Shown here piece after piece: positions 11,807-23,556 of a DNA stretch of 64,000 nt (its first letter is position 1; each line of letters starts with the position of its first letter). The notes under the pieces are model-generated. The model was given only the letters and a program-made list of their open reading frames with translations, was not told where the DNA came from and searched no databases. The translations under genes were made by a program, and so were the position numbers. Origin of the DNA: Citrobacter sp. R56 (GTDB lineage: Bacteria > Pseudomonadota > Gammaproteobacteria > Enterobacterales > Enterobacteriaceae); the NCBI RefSeq assembly GCF_016811995.1, contig NZ_CP069159.1:3410001-3474000 (forward strand), given 5' to 3'.

Positions 11807-13681
11807 TTACTGCTGCTGTTCCAGCGCATCACCCACTTTAATTTTCGCCGCTTTACGCAGGTTACTCATCAGTGCTTCAAAGACAATTTGCGCGTTGTTC
11901 TGGGTGATCCCCTGAACCATCGCTTTTTTCTGTTCTTCCGGCATTGAACCCGCTTTCACAGCATCCAGCGCCAGCAGAACCACGTTACCCTGCATGTCAT
12001 TGGCAACACCATAGACGGGCTTGTCTTTCGCAGGCAGGCTCAGACCAAATGCAGCCTGACTCACCGGATCCTGAGCCGTACGGCTCAGGGTTTTAGACTC
12101 ACCAAAGCTCAGACCAGCCGCTTTCATCGCCTCATCACCTTTACCGGCTTTCAGGTCAACCAGCAGTTTGTCCGCATCCAGTTTCGCCTGTTGCACCGCT
12201 TTGTTATGCTTAACCAGTGCAGTCACCTGGTCTTTCACTTCAGCCAGCGGTTTAACCGCTTCTGCTTTGTGCTCGGCAACACGCAGTACGAAGGCACGAT
12301 CGCCATCAACGGTGATGATGTCGGAGTTGTTACCCGGCGTACCGTTCTGCCCCACCAGACCACCATTAAAGATCGCATCAGAAACCGGTTTGAAATTCAG
12401 TTCTTCCGGTAAGCTGTCGCGGTTGAACCAGCCTGTCTCAACGGCTTTCATACCAGCGGCCTGTTCTGCGCCCGCCAGAGATTCATTGTCATTGCTCGCC
12501 GCATCGCTCACTTTCTGCTGCAACGCATAGTACGCATCCAGCGCTTTTTCTTGCTTCACTTTCGCGGCAATGTCGGCACGCGCTTCGCTCAGCGGTTTGA
12601 CTTTTGCAGGCTGGACGTCATCCAGACGCGCTACCAGATAACCGACAGACGACTTGATGACGCCGGACAGCTGGCCTTTTTCTTTCAGGCCGGCATTTTT
12701 CAGCTCATCCGGGGTCGTGGCGTCTTCCAGCCATCCCATATCGCCGCCGTTACGGGCCGAAATGATGTCAGCGGATTTCTCTTTCGCCAGGGCGGCAAAA
12801 TCACCGCCTTTGTTCAGTGCATCCAGTACTGCTTTCGCGTCATCTTCCGTTTTGGTCTGAATGATGCTGTAACGGTTACGCTGCGGCTGAGTGAACTGAT
12901 CCTGGTGCTGGTCATAATACGCCTGGATATCGGCATCGCTAGCCGTCTCCTGCATCGCCGCGGCATCCAGCTTGATGTAGCTCACGCGGAACTGCTCCGG
13001 CATCATAAAGCTATTTTTATTCTGCTCGTAGTAGCTGGAAACTTCCTGATCGGTAACCTGCTGCTTCGCCGCCAGGGCATTCACATCGATCGTCGCTTCA
13101 CGAACGACACGCTGCTGGGCAACCAATTCCGCCAGTTCGTCAGTTTCGCCCTTCAGCATAAACTCGGTGCCTGCAACGCCGTTGATCACCTGTTGCGTCG
13201 TCAGTTGGTTACGCAGCGCCTGCGCGTACTGATCGGCCGTCATTCCCATCTTGTTAACGATCGCGTTATAGCGGTTGTTATCAAATTTACCGTCGACCTG
13301 GAAAGCTGGCGTTGCGAAGATAGCCTGCTTGACCTGCTCATCGCTGATGTTCAGTTTGAGTTCGCGAGAATACTGGTCCAGCAGCGCTTCGTCGATAAGA
13401 CGGTTCAGCGTCTGCTGACGCAGCGTTTTCATGTAGCTTTCGTTCGCCGCCAGTTCAGAGAACTGATCGCCTAACTGTTGCTGCATGCGGTTGCGTTCAT
13501 TGTTAAACGCATTCTCAAACTGCCCACGGCTGATTTCCTGGCCATTCACTTTTGCGGCGTAGTTATCGCTTCCGCCAATCAGGTAACCACTCACGCCGGT
13601 CAAAATGAACGACACGATAATGATACCGAAAATAATCTTGAGCACGAGACTGTTAGCAGCCGTGCGTAAGCTGTCCATCAT
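11807..13681 (-). CDS. ppiD: Periplasmic folding chaperone PpiD
   Basis: A 624-residue inner-membrane-anchored chaperone that works at the exit of the Sec translocon together with YfgM. One N-terminal transmembrane helix (about 14-35, LKIIFGIIIVSFILTGV) anchors a large periplasmic part: a SurA-like N domain, a parvulin-type domain (about 265-355, containing FAALAKEKSAD and GDMGWLEDA) and a C-terminal chaperone region. The parvulin domain of PpiD is reported to be inactive as an isomerase. It lies downstream of hupB and lon as in E. coli. Length is nearly identical to E. coli PpiD (623 aa). Confidence 0.96.
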   Translation of the reverse strand: MMDSLRTAANSLVLKIIFGIIIVSFILTGVSGYLIGGSDNYAAKVNGQEISRGQFENAFNNERNRMQQQLGDQFSELAANESYMKTLRQQTLNRLIDEALLDQYSRELKLNISDEQVKQAIFATPAFQVDGKFDNNRYNAIVNKMGMTADQYAQALRNQLTTQQVINGVAGTEFMLKGETDELAELVAQQRVVREATIDVNALAAKQQVTDQEVSSYYEQNKNSFMMPEQFRVSYIKLDAAAMQETASDADIQAYYDQHQDQFTQPQRNRYSIIQTKTEDDAKAVLDALNKGGDFAALAKEKSADIISARNGGDMGWLEDATTPDELKNAGLKEKGQLSGVIKSSVGYLVARLDDVQPAKVKPLSEARADIAAKVKQEKALDAYYALQQKVSDAASNDNESLAGAEQAAGMKAVETGWFNRDSLPEELNFKPVSDAIFNGGLVGQNGTPGNNSDIITVDGDRAFVLRVAEHKAEAVKPLAEVKDQVTALVKHNKAVQQAKLDADKLLVDLKAGKGDEAMKAAGLSFGESKTLSRTAQDPVSQAAFGLSLPAKDKPVYGVANDMQGNVVLLALDAVKAGSMPEEQKKAMVQGITQNNAQIVFEALMSNLRKAAKIKVGDALEQQQ

Positions 13682-13821
13682 GGTGTAACCACACTCCGCT
13701 GTAGGTGATGTAAAACCTCACGCAGCATAGCGTTTCCAGAACGCTGCGCGGAAAGGCCTATTGTGACAAGAAACGGGGGCAATTGTCAGCCCACAACGTG
13801 TAGAAAGTCCCGGATCACAAA

Positions 13822-13848
13822 TAAAAAAGGCACATCTGATGATGCGCC
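13822..13848 (-). terminator. Terminator downstream of hupB
   Basis: On the minus strand GGCGCATC-ATCA-GATGTGCC is followed by six T. It contains one mismatch and starts 36 bp past the hupB stop. Confidence 0.7.
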
Positions 13849-13883
13849 CTTGTACTTTGTCACATCCCCTGGGGGGATCACTC

Positions 13884-14156
13884 TTAGTTTACCGCGTCTT
13901 TCAGCGCTTTACCTGCACGGAAACCCGGCACTTTAGCAGCAGCGATGGTGATCTCTTTACCTGTTTGCGGGTTGCGACCAGTACGGGCAGCACGCTCTTT
14001 AACAGCAAAAGTACCAAAACCTACCAGTGCAACATCATCCCCTTCTTTCAGAGATTCAGTAACAGAAGCAATAATTGCATCTAACGCACGTCCAGCCGCA
14101 GCCTTAGAGATATCAGCCCCTGCAGCAATTTTGTCGATCAGTTGAGATTTATTCAC
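13884..14156 (-). CDS. hupB: DNA-binding protein HU-beta
   Basis: The 90-residue beta subunit of the HU nucleoid protein. It starts [28 protein letters not shown] and has the conserved arm [10 protein letters not shown] (about residues 55-65) that wraps DNA through an intercalating proline. HU forms homo- or heterodimers with HupA and bends DNA non-specifically. The gene sits between lon and ppiD, its invariant enterobacterial location. It has its own terminators on both sides, so it is a single-gene transcription unit. Confidence 0.98.
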   Translation of the reverse strand: MNKSQLIDKIAAGADISKAAAGRALDAIIASVTESLKEGDDVALVGFGTFAVKERAARTGRNPQTGKEITIAAAKVPGFRAGKALKDAVN

Positions 14157-14295
14157 TCTTCTCTTCCTCTTTATAATTTATATCGCACCTGAATCCTTCA
14201 AAGTGCGACCGCGCAGCAGTTATATCAGGCCTGCCATGCCCTTACAACACCCGTTAATGATGGCAAGCCTAATTCAGCATCTAAGTTAGCGATAC

Positions 14296-14335
14296 AAAAA
14301 AAGGCTGGCAAGCCCGAAATGGCCTGCCAGCCCTG
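14296..14335 (-). terminator. Terminator downstream of lon
   Basis: GGCTGGCA (14303-14310) pairs perfectly with TGCCAGCC (14325-14332), with further pairing of GCC/GGC inside. The A run at 14296-14302 gives the U tract in the leftward transcript. Confidence 0.85.
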
Positions 14336-14364
14336 TTTTTATTAGCGCTCTTTGCGCGAGGTCA

Positions 14365-16719
14365 CTATTTTGCGGTTACAACTTGTATTCCAGAGGGTTC
14401 ATTTTGCAGCGCAAGCGCCAGAACTTCCTCAATACGTTTCACCGGGTGAATATCAAGATCCGCAATGACGTTGTCCGGAATCTCTTCCAGGTCACGTTTA
14501 TTTTCGTCAGGAATTAACACTGTCTTGATCCCGCCACGGTGTGCAGCCAGCAGTTTTTCTTTCAAACCACCGATAGGCAGCACCTGACCACGCAGGGTGA
14601 TCTCACCGGTCATTGCCACATCAGCGCGAACCGGGTTACCGGTCAGACAGGAAACCAGGGCTGTACACATCGCAATACCGGCACTCGGACCGTCTTTCGG
14701 GGTCGCGCCTTCTGGTACGTGAACGTGGATATCGCGTTTCTCGTAAAAGTCCGGATTAATACCCAGTTTTTCCGCACGCGCACGCACCACCGTCAACGCA
14801 GCCTGAATGGACTCCTGCATGACTTCGCCCAGAGAACCCGTATAGGTGAGTTTCCCTTTACCCGGTACACAGGCCGTTTCGATGGTCAGCAGATCACCGC
14901 CCACTTCCGTCCACGCCAGACCCGTCACCTGACCCACGCGATTTTCGCTGTCCGCACGACCATAGTCGAAGCGCTGCACACCGAGGTAATCGTGCAGGTT
15001 ATCGCCATTGATCTCAATGTGTTTCAGTGACTTATCCAGCAGCAACTGCTTAACGGCTTTACGGCACAGTTTGGAGATTTCACGCTCCAGGCTACGCACG
15101 CCCGCTTCACGGGTGTAATAACGAATAATGCCAATAATGGCGCTATCGTCGACCGTCAGCTCGCCTTTTTTCAGTGCGTTACGTTCAATTTGCTTCGGCA
15201 GCAGGTGACGCTTCGCAATGTTCAGCTTCTCGTCTTCGGTATAACCGGACAGACGGATCACTTCCATACGATCCAGCAGCGGTGCCGGAATGTTCATGGA
15301 GTTAGAGGTCGCGACAAACATCACGTCACTGAGATCGTAGTCCACTTCCAGGTAGTGATCGCTGAACGCCACGTTCTGCTCAGGATCCAGAACCTCAAGC
15401 AGTGCGGAAGCAGGATCGCCACGCATGTCAGACGACATTTTGTCGATCTCATCAAGCAGGAACAGCGGGTTTTTAACCCCCACTTTCGCCATTTTCTGGA
15501 TCAGTTTGCCCGGCATAGAACCGATGTACGTACGACGGTGACCGCGAATTTCGGCTTCATCACGCACGCCGCCCAGCGCCATACGGATGTATTTGCGACC
15601 GGTCGCTTTCGCAATAGACTGACCCAGAGAGGTTTTACCTACCCCCGGCGGTCCAACCAGACACAGGATTGGTCCCTTGATTTTGTTCACACGGCTCTGT
15701 ACCGCGAGGTATTCAAGGATGCGGTCTTTCACTCGCTCCAGACCGTAATGATCGGTATCGAGGATTTCTTGCGCCTGACGCAGATCTTTTTTGACCTTGC
15801 TACGCGCATTCCACGGTACCTGCACCATCCAGTCGATGTAACCGCGCACCACGGTCGCTTCTGCCGACATCGGAGACATCATTTTCAGCTTCTGCAATTC
15901 TGCTTCCGCTTTCTCTTTTGCCTCTTTCGGCATTTTCGCCGCGTCGATTTTGCGTTTCAGCGCTTCGTTTTCATCCGGCGCGTCGTCCATTTCGCCGAGT
16001 TCTTTCTGAATGGCTTTCATTTGCTCGTTCAGATAGTACTCGCGCTGGGATTTCTCCATCTGCTTTTTCACACGGTTGCGAATACGCTTCTCAACCTGCA
16101 GCAGATCGATTTCGGACTCCATCATCGCCATCAGATATTCCAGACGTTCGTTGACGTCGGACATTTCCAGCACAGATTGCTTGTCTGCCAGTTTAAGCGG
16201 CATGTGCGCAGCGATGGTGTCGGCCAGGCGGGCAGGATCGTCAATGCTATTGAGCGATGTCAGCACTTCTGGCGGAATTTTTTTGTTCAGCTTGATGTAG
16301 CCTTCGAACTGGCTAATCGCGGTGCGTACCAGCACTTCCTGCTCGCGCTCGTCAATGGCTGGCGACTCGAGGTACTCTGCCTTCGCAGAGAAATGCTCGC
16401 CATTGTCCGACAGGGCAGAAATACGCGCGCGCTGTAACCCCTCGACCAGAACCTTTACGGTACCGTCAGGGAGTTTCAACATTTGCAAAATAGAGGCCAC
16501 GGTCCCGACGGTGAAAAGATCGTTTACACCCGGCTCATCCGTTGATGCTTCTTTCTGGGCGACCAGCATGATTTTTTTATCATGGTCCATGGCCGCTTCC
16601 AGACAACGGATAGATTTTTCCCGCCCTACAAATAAGGGTATGACCATGTGCGGATAAACCACCACATCGCGCAACGGCAATACGGGGATTTCAATGCGTT
16701 CAGAACGCTCAGGATTCAT
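14365..16719 (-). CDS. lon: ATP-dependent protease Lon
   Basis: The 784-residue homohexameric AAA+ protease degrades misfolded proteins and regulators such as SulA and RcsA. The order is a substrate-binding LON domain (about 1-300), a AAA+ module with Walker [10 protein letters not shown] and Walker B FLLDEIDK, and a serine/lysine protease domain with the catalytic serine in PKDGPSAG (Ser679 in E. coli numbering) and the lysine in [10 protein letters not shown]. Length and all motifs match E. coli Lon. A sigma-32 promoter lies upstream, consistent with heat-shock induction. The long open frames on the opposite strand are shadows. Confidence 0.98.
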   Translation of the reverse strand: MNPERSERIEIPVLPLRDVVVYPHMVIPLFVGREKSIRCLEAAMDHDKKIMLVAQKEASTDEPGVNDLFTVGTVASILQMLKLPDGTVKVLVEGLQRARISALSDNGEHFSAKAEYLESPAIDEREQEVLVRTAISQFEGYIKLNKKIPPEVLTSLNSIDDPARLADTIAAHMPLKLADKQSVLEMSDVNERLEYLMAMMESEIDLLQVEKRIRNRVKKQMEKSQREYYLNEQMKAIQKELGEMDDAPDENEALKRKIDAAKMPKEAKEKAEAELQKLKMMSPMSAEATVVRGYIDWMVQVPWNARSKVKKDLRQAQEILDTDHYGLERVKDRILEYLAVQSRVNKIKGPILCLVGPPGVGKTSLGQSIAKATGRKYIRMALGGVRDEAEIRGHRRTYIGSMPGKLIQKMAKVGVKNPLFLLDEIDKMSSDMRGDPASALLEVLDPEQNVAFSDHYLEVDYDLSDVMFVATSNSMNIPAPLLDRMEVIRLSGYTEDEKLNIAKRHLLPKQIERNALKKGELTVDDSAIIGIIRYYTREAGVRSLEREISKLCRKAVKQLLLDKSLKHIEINGDNLHDYLGVQRFDYGRADSENRVGQVTGLAWTEVGGDLLTIETACVPGKGKLTYTGSLGEVMQESIQAALTVVRARAEKLGINPDFYEKRDIHVHVPEGATPKDGPSAGIAMCTALVSCLTGNPVRADVAMTGEITLRGQVLPIGGLKEKLLAAHRGGIKTVLIPDENKRDLEEIPDNVIADLDIHPVKRIEEVLALALQNEPSGIQVVTAK

Positions 16720-16799
16720 AGAGCTCTCTCTTAGTTTAGTGTCCGCCAGGTAATCTGGTTATGTGACTGTGTTTCACACGACCATTAACATGTAAGCAG

Positions 16800-16829
16800 T
16801 ATATGGGGATGTTTCCCACACATTCAACG
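16800..16829 (-). promoter_or_regulatory. Sigma-32 heat-shock promoter of lon
   Basis: On the minus strand TTGAA is followed by 14 bases and CCCCATATA, an almost exact match to the RpoH consensus (CTTGAA-N13-17-CCCCATNTA). It is about 80 bp upstream of the lon ATG. lon is a classic heat-shock gene. Confidence 0.9.
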
Positions 16830-16847
16830 GCGTGTTTACAGGAAAAA

Positions 16848-16877
16848 TAAAAGGGGGGATAAAATCCCCCCTTTTTG
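16848..16877 (-). terminator. Terminator downstream of clpX
   Basis: GGGGGGAT-AAAA-TCCCCCC makes an all-GC stem of six pairs (16853-16858 with 16866-16871), flanked by A and T runs. It closes the clpP-clpX operon before the lon promoter. Confidence 0.9.
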
Positions 16878-16903
16878 ATTAACTGATTGTATGAAATGGC
16901 TAA

Positions 16904-18178
16904 TTATTCGCCAGATGCTTGCTGCGCTTCTGGCTTACCATAAATCAGCAACGGCTTGCTCTGGCCGCCGATGACGGACTCATCGATCACCACTTTTTCA
17001 ACATCTTCCATTGAAGGCAGATCGTACATTGTGTCGAGCAGAGCGGCTTCTACGATAGAACGCAGACCACGCGCCCCCGTTTTACGCGCCATCGCTTTAC
17101 GGGCAATAGCGTCCAGCGCTTCATCACGGAACTCTAAATCCACGCCTTCGAGATTAAACAGCGCCTGATACTGCTTGGTCAGCGCGTTTTTCGGCTCTTT
17201 CAGAATTTGGATCAGCGCTTCTTCGCTCAGTTCGTTCAGCGTTGCGACCACAGGCAAACGACCAATGAACTCAGGGATCAGACCGAATTTGATCAGATCT
17301 TCTGGCTCAACCTGCGACAGCAGTTCGCCTTCGCTGGCCTTATCAGATTTCGCTTTTACCGTCGCGCCAAAACCAATGCCTGACCCGGTCTCCACACGAT
17401 GCGAGATAACTTTATCCAGCCCCGCAAACGCACCGCCACAGATAAACAGAATCTTAGAGGTATCAACCTGCAAGAATTCCTGCTGCGGGTGTTTACGACC
17501 GCCCTGCGGCGGAACTGCGGCAACCGTCCCTTCGATCAGTTTCAACAGTGCCTGCTGTACACCTTCACCGGAAACATCACGGGTAATAGACGGGTTGTCT
17601 GATTTACGGGAAATCTTGTCGATTTCATCGATGTAGACAATACCGCGCTGTGCTTTCTGCACGTCGTAGTCGCATTTCTGCAACAGTTTCTGAATGATGT
17701 TCTCAACATCCTCACCCACATAACCCGCTTCGGTCAGGGTGGTGGCGTCGGCCATGGTGAACGGTACGTCCAACAGGCGTGCCAGCGTTTCGGCCAGCAA
17801 CGTTTTCCCGGAACCCGTTGGACCAATCAGCAGAATGTTACTTTTGCCCAACTCGATGCCATTGCTGGTATCGCCGTTGCGCAGACGTTTGTAATGGTTG
17901 TATACCGCGACCGCCAACACTTTTTTCGCCTGCTCCTGGCCGATAACATAATCGTCCAGGTGATTGCGAATTTCATGCGGCGTCGGCAGCGCACTACGCT
18001 CACGGTGCGGTGCCACTTCCTTAATCTCTTCGCGAATGATGTCGTTACATAAATCAACACATTCGTCGCAGATATACACGGATGGACCGGCGATCAGCTT
18101 ACGCACTTCATGCTGGCTTTTGCCGCAAAAAGAGCAGTACAACAATTTGCCCGAGCCATCTTTGCGTTTATCTGTCAT
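16904..18178 (-). CDS. clpX: ATP-dependent unfoldase ClpX
   Basis: The AAA+ hexamer recognises tagged substrates (for example ssrA tags) and threads them into ClpP. The 424-residue protein starts with a zinc-binding adaptor domain ([14 protein letters not shown]...ICDECVDLC, about 15-41), followed by Walker A GPTGSGKT (about 120) and Walker [10 protein letters not shown]. The length equals E. coli ClpX. It follows clpP on the same strand with a 126-bp spacer and no terminator, so the two share the clpP promoter; the protease partner is therefore co-expressed. Confidence 0.98.
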   Translation of the reverse strand: MTDKRKDGSGKLLYCSFCGKSQHEVRKLIAGPSVYICDECVDLCNDIIREEIKEVAPHRERSALPTPHEIRNHLDDYVIGQEQAKKVLAVAVYNHYKRLRNGDTSNGIELGKSNILLIGPTGSGKTLLAETLARLLDVPFTMADATTLTEAGYVGEDVENIIQKLLQKCDYDVQKAQRGIVYIDEIDKISRKSDNPSITRDVSGEGVQQALLKLIEGTVAAVPPQGGRKHPQQEFLQVDTSKILFICGGAFAGLDKVISHRVETGSGIGFGATVKAKSDKASEGELLSQVEPEDLIKFGLIPEFIGRLPVVATLNELSEEALIQILKEPKNALTKQYQALFNLEGVDLEFRDEALDAIARKAMARKTGARGLRSIVEAALLDTMYDLPSMEDVEKVVIDESVIGGQSKPLLIYGKPEAQQASGE

Positions 18179-18304
18179 GAGTCAAAACCTCTTCTTTGTT
18201 CTTTGTGCCGCACACGACGACGCAAATGCCATTCTCAGGCGCAAGTCGCTTGTCTGCGTTGTGCCGCCCTTAGATATTATAGCGGCACACTTGCGCCCTG
18301 GGCA

Positions 18305-18928
18305 TCAATTACGATGGGTCAAAATCGAGTCGACTAATCCATACTCCACCGCTTCAGAAGCGGAGAGGAAGCGATCACGCTCAGTATCACGTTCAATCTG
18401 CTCAAGAGATTGACCCGTATGGTGCGCCATAAGTTCATTCATGCGCCCTTTCACTTTCAGAATTTCACGGGCATGAATTTCAATATCCGTCGCCTGGCCC
18501 TGGTAACCGCCCAGAGGCTGGTGGATCATGACGCGAGAATTCGGCAGGCAGAAACGTTTACCTTTTGCGCCTGCCGTCAGCAAGAACGCCCCCATTGAGG
18601 CAGCCTGGCCCATACAAATGGTGCTGACGTCCGGCTTAATGAACTGCATGGTGTCATAGATAGACATCCCTGCGGTAATCACCCCGCCAGGGGAGTTGAT
18701 GTAAAGATAGATATCTTTTTCCGGGTTTTCCGCTTCCAGGAACAGCATCTGCGCCACAATCAGGTTAGCCATGTGGTCTTCAACCTGGCCGGTCAGGAAA
18801 ATGACACGTTCCTTAAGTAGACGAGAATAGATATCAAAAGAGCGCTCACCACGTGAGGTCTGTTCAATGACCATCGGCACCAGCGCCATATGGGGTGCAA
18901 AGTTATCTCGTTCGCCGCTGTATGACAT
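18305..18928 (-). CDS. clpP: ClpP protease proteolytic subunit
   Basis: A 207-residue serine protease that forms a double heptameric barrel, working with ClpX or ClpA. The first 14 residues ([14 protein letters not shown]) are the propeptide known to be removed by self-processing. The catalytic serine is in GQAASMGAF, the histidine in [10 protein letters not shown] and the aspartate near the C-terminal DRDRFLSA region. The frame is open upstream to 19045, but the ATG at 18928 is preceded by a good SD and gives the standard ClpP start. A sigma-32 promoter is visible upstream. Confidence 0.98.
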   Translation of the reverse strand: MSYSGERDNFAPHMALVPMVIEQTSRGERSFDIYSRLLKERVIFLTGQVEDHMANLIVAQMLFLEAENPEKDIYLYINSPGGVITAGMSIYDTMQFIKPDVSTICMGQAASMGAFLLTAGAKGKRFCLPNSRVMIHQPLGGYQGQATDIEIHAREILKVKGRMNELMAHHTGQSLEQIERDTERDRFLSASEAVEYGLVDSILTHRN

Positions 18929-19006
18929 TTCCGTCTCCTGGATAAAAAATGAAAAAACCTGCTGTACCGATTGTAACCTTATGGACGGATTATCAGCTAG
19001 TCCCTC

Positions 19007-19037
19007 TGTTATGGGTACGGCATCGCCATAATTCAAG
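19007..19037 (-). promoter_or_regulatory. Sigma-32 heat-shock promoter of clpP-clpX
   Basis: On the minus strand GCTTGAA and ACCCATAACA are separated by about 15 bases, matching the RpoH consensus (-35 CTTGAA, -10 CCCCATNTA) with one lost C. It is about 80 bp upstream of the clpP start. clpP is a known heat-shock gene. Confidence 0.8.
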
Positions 19038-19109
19038 CATAACAATCTTTTGTTGTAACGCTAACACTGAAACGCTGTTTTCGCACTCTTCCCATGCAAA
19101 ATGCGTGAC

Positions 19110-19145
19110 AAAAAAAAACCCGCCACCGGGCGGTGACGGGCTTTT
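19110..19145 (-). terminator. Terminator downstream of tig
   Basis: CCCGCCACC (19119-19127) pairs with GGTGACGGG (19132-19140) around a GGGC loop. The A run at 19110-19118 gives nine U at the end of the leftward tig transcript. Confidence 0.9.
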
Positions 19146-19175
19146 GTGCGAATTTCGTGCTACTTAAGCAACGAA

Positions 19176-20821
<1,646 letters not shown>

Positions 20822-21139
20822 CTACGCGATGCTTCCCGCTCCACGACAAGGAGGCGACGCGAATATCGTATCCTGCAATCCTTCCCACTCCTTAATGGTG
20901 TAGGTATGCAGCGCCAGCGCATGTACGGTTGTGGAGAGTTCCGCCGTTAACGTACCGTAAATCATCCGATGACGATTAAGAAAACGTTCGCCAATGAAGC
21001 GATCGCTGACCAGCACAACTTTAAAATGGCTTTCAGAGCCTGCCGGAACATTGTGACGATAGCTTTCATCCACAACTTCAAGGAACACGGGTTGGAACGT
21101 TGTCCTTAATTTTTCTTCTATTTGCTCACGTATCATCAT
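20822..21139 (-). CDS. bolA: Transcriptional/redox regulator BolA
   Basis: A 105-residue stress and stationary-phase morphogene product with the BolA/IbaG fold, which pairs with monothiol glutaredoxin Grx4 through a shared [2Fe-2S] cluster and also binds DNA. Core motifs [23 protein letters not shown] and RHRMIYGTL...HALALHTYT are conserved, including the histidine ligands. The ATG at 21139 was chosen over the upstream 21172 start because it is preceded by GGAGGAG and gives the E. coli length. A gearbox-type promoter is present upstream, consistent with growth-rate and RpoS control. Confidence 0.97.
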   Translation of the reverse strand: MMIREQIEEKLRTTFQPVFLEVVDESYRHNVPAGSESHFKVVLVSDRFIGERFLNRHRMIYGTLTAELSTTVHALALHTYTIKEWEGLQDTIFASPPCRGAGSIA

Positions 21140-21458
21140 GAAATATCTCCTCCGACAACGCTGAGATGTCACCCATCCCTTTAAATACTAGCCGCTTTTA
21201 CCGCTTCCATTACACTCTTACAACAAAAATTTAGCGTTCGTCTGATTTTCTCATTCAAACGTATGAAGTTTACTGACTTATCTGCCCAATCGGGGGCCAA
21301 AAACCGGGGTATTGTGCCTTGAGGGTCAGAAAACCGACAACGCAATGAATTTACATGCGTTGAGCTCTTCCCCTCGCCGTTGGCGATGTTATGATGGCGT
21401 GAATTTTTTCTATCACGCTTAATTTCTATTACGCTTAAGAGTCACTGAGAGTTCGAAC
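21140..21458. other. Divergent promoter region bolA / yajG (319 bp)
   Basis: This gene-free spacer holds the bolA leader and gearbox promoter at its left end and the yajG promoter at its right. CTATCACGCTTAATTTCTAT and a following leader precede the yajG ATG at 21459. No further motif can be supported. Confidence 0.55.
21186..21194 (-). promoter_or_regulatory. Gearbox -10 element of bolA
   Basis: On the minus strand CGGCTAGTA matches the gearbox -10 consensus (CGGCAAGTA) described for the E. coli bolA1 promoter, and the flanking sequence TTTAAAGGGATGG also resembles that promoter. It lies about 50 bp upstream of the bolA start. Confidence 0.75.
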
Positions 21459-22037
21459 ATGTTAAAAAAAATCCTCTTTCCGTTAGTTGCTCTGGTTATG
21501 CTGGCAGGATGCGCAACACCGCCAACAACGATTGATGTCTCTCCCAAAATTTCCCTGCCGCAGCAGGACCCGAGTCTGATGGGAGTTACCGTCAGCATTA
21601 ACGGTGCCGATCAGCGTCCGGATCAGGCGCTGGCAAAAGTGACCCGCGACAACCAAATGGTTACCCTGACCGCGTCTCGCGATCTGCGTTTCTTGCTGCA
21701 AGAAGTTCTGGAAAAACAGATGACCGCGCGTGGCTACATGGTGGGACCGAACGGTCCGGTTAACCTGCAAATCATTGTTAGCCAACTGTACGCCGATGTG
21801 TCTCAGGGCAGCGTCCGCTACAACATCGCGACCAAAGCTGACATCGCTATCATCGCGACCGCGGCAAACGGGAACAAGATGACCAAAAACTACCGTGCCA
21901 GCTACTCTGTCGAAGGCGCACTGCAGGCCTCTAACAAAAATATCGCTGACGCGGTTAACAGCGTGCTGACCGACACTATCGCTGATATGTCTCAGGACAC
22001 CAGCGTTCACGATTTCATTAAGCAGAACGCACGTTAA
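21459..22037 (+). CDS. yajG: Putative lipoprotein YajG
   Basis: A 192-residue lipoprotein of the YajG family. The signal sequence ends in the lipobox LAGC (acylated Cys about residue 18), and the residue after the cysteine is Ala, not Asp, so outer-membrane sorting by Lol is expected. The rest is a single soluble domain with no known activity. In E. coli, yajG is directly upstream of ampG and contributes to its transcription; here the gap is 43 bp and carries a GC-rich hairpin but no U tract. Confidence 0.94.
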   Translation: MLKKILFPLVALVMLAGCATPPTTIDVSPKISLPQQDPSLMGVTVSINGADQRPDQALAKVTRDNQMVTLTASRDLRFLLQEVLEKQMTARGYMVGPNGPVNLQIIVSQLYADVSQGSVRYNIATKADIAIIATAANGNKMTKNYRASYSVEGALQASNKNIADAVNSVLTDTIADMSQDTSVHDFIKQNAR

Positions 22038-22050
22038 TTTCTGCCCTCAG

Positions 22051-22068
22051 GCCCGGCATACGCCGGGC
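22051..22068 (+). other. GC-rich hairpin in the yajG-ampG junction
   Basis: GCCCGGC-ATAC-GCCGGGC forms a perfect seven-pair stem 12 bp before the ampG ATG. No T run follows, so it is not a standard terminator. It could be a remnant REP unit, an mRNA stabiliser for yajG, or a structure that limits ampG translation. Confidence 0.55.
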
Positions 22069-22080
22069 CCGTAGAAGCCC

Positions 22081-23556
22081 ATGTCCAGTCACTATTTACG
22101 TATATTTCAGCAACCGCGTTCCGCTATCCTGTTGATTCTGGGGTTCGCTTCCGGTTTACCTCTCGCGCTGACGTCAGGCACACTTCAGGCCTGGATGACC
22201 GTTGAGAACATCGATCTTAAAACCATTGGTTTCTTTTCCTTAGTGGGACAGGCCTACGTTTTTAAGTTTCTCTGGTCGCCCATTATGGACCGCTACACGC
22301 CGCCTTTTTTAGGCCGTCGTCGCGGCTGGCTGCTCACCACACAGTTTCTGTTGCTGATTTCAATTGCGGCAATGGGTTTCCTGGAACCCGGAACGCAATT
22401 GCGCTGGATGGCCGCGCTGGCGGTCGTTATCGCCTTCTGCTCGGCGTCGCAGGATATTGTTTTTGATGCCTGGAAAACCGATGTGTTACCCGCTGAGGAT
22501 CGCGGGACTGGCGCAGCGATCAGCGTGTTAGGTTATCGCCTGGGAATGTTGGTTTCCGGTGGACTGGCCCTCTGGATGGCCGACCGCTGGCTCGGCTGGC
22601 AAGGCATGTACTGGCTGATGGCGGCCTTACTGCTCCCCTGCATTATTGCCACACTGCTCGCCCCTGAACCCGCCGATAGCATCCCGGTACCCAAAACGCT
22701 GGAACAGGCGGTCGCAGCGCCATTGCGCGACTTTTTTGGTCGCAACAATGCCTGGCTGATTTTGCTGCTCATCGTGCTGTATAAACTGGGCGATGCCTTC
22801 GCCATGAGCCTGACCACCACCTTTTTGATTCGCGGCGTCGGTTTTGACGCTGGTGAAGTTGGCGTGGTGAATAAAACGCTGGGATTGCTGGCTACCATTG
22901 TCGGTGCGCTTTACGGCGGAGTTCTGATGCAACGTCTTTCGCTGTTCCGCGCGTTATTGATCTTCGGCATGCTTCAGGGCGCGTCAAACGCCGGGTATTG
23001 GTTACTGTCTGTCACCGATAAGCACATGTTCAGCATGGGCGCGGCCGTGTTTTTCGAAAACCTGTGTGGCGGTATGGGGACGGCAGCATTTGTCGCGCTG
23101 CTCATGACTCTGTGCAACAAATCATTTTCCGCTACTCAATTTGCCCTTCTCTCCGCGCTCTCTGCGGTAGGCCGCGTCTATGTCGGCCCCGTCGCGGGCT
23201 GGTTTGTAGAGGCCCACGGCTGGCCAACGTTCTATCTCTTTTCCGTCGTCGCCGCCGTTCCAGGGCTACTGCTACTGCTGGTTTGTCGTCAAACGCTGGA
23301 ACACAGTTGGGAAAGCGAAGGCTTTATTCCACGAACGGAATTTCGCAGAGCCTATAGCCTGGCTTTGCTCACGCTGACAACAGGCTGTTGCTTACTGGTT
23401 GTGTGGCTGCTGTTGCTGACAATGAATGCTGCAGATTACACCAATTTCTCGTTCCTGCCTGCGATGCTGGAAACGGGCGTTGTGGTCGCCGTGTGCGGCA
23501 TTGTGTTCGGCGGATTGCTCGATTATCTGGCGCTACGGAAAACACGCTTGCTGTAA
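22081..23556 (+). CDS. ampG: Muropeptide permease AmpG
   Basis: A 491-residue MFS-type inner-membrane permease that imports GlcNAc-anhydroMurNAc peptides from the periplasm for cell-wall recycling. Its activity generates the AmpR ligand where an inducible ampC is present. The sequence has 12-14 hydrophobic segments and conserved loops such as FKFLWSPIMDRYTPPFLGRRRGW and SASQDIVFDAWKTDVLP. The length equals E. coli AmpG. The ribosome site is poor, and the start is preceded by a hairpin, so translation may depend on coupling with yajG transcription. Confidence 0.97.
   Translation: MSSHYLRIFQQPRSAILLILGFASGLPLALTSGTLQAWMTVENIDLKTIGFFSLVGQAYVFKFLWSPIMDRYTPPFLGRRRGWLLTTQFLLLISIAAMGFLEPGTQLRWMAALAVVIAFCSASQDIVFDAWKTDVLPAEDRGTGAAISVLGYRLGMLVSGGLALWMADRWLGWQGMYWLMAALLLPCIIATLLAPEPADSIPVPKTLEQAVAAPLRDFFGRNNAWLILLLIVLYKLGDAFAMSLTTTFLIRGVGFDAGEVGVVNKTLGLLATIVGALYGGVLMQRLSLFRALLIFGMLQGASNAGYWLLSVTDKHMFSMGAAVFFENLCGGMGTAAFVALLMTLCNKSFSATQFALLSALSAVGRVYVGPVAGWFVEAHGWPTFYLFSVVAAVPGLLLLLVCRQTLEHSWESEGFIPRTEFRRAYSLALLTLTTGCCLLVVWLLLLTMNAADYTNFSFLPAMLETGVVVAVCGIVFGGLLDYLALRKTRLL

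Noticed and set aside
12551-13474. 307-codon open frame opposite ppiD
   Set aside because: Antisense shadow, rich in Arg/Leu/Phe, without a start signal.
15190-16437. 415-codon open frame on the plus strand opposite lon
   Set aside because: It mirrors the lon codon pattern, gives a composition-biased product rich in His, Arg, Phe and Gln with no family resemblance, and lacks a ribosome site. It is a shadow of a highly expressed gene.
16720-16903. A small RNA in the clpX-lon spacer (SraA-like, known from E. coli)
   Set aside because: I cannot recall its sequence well enough to align it, and the visible hairpin is explained as the clpX terminator.
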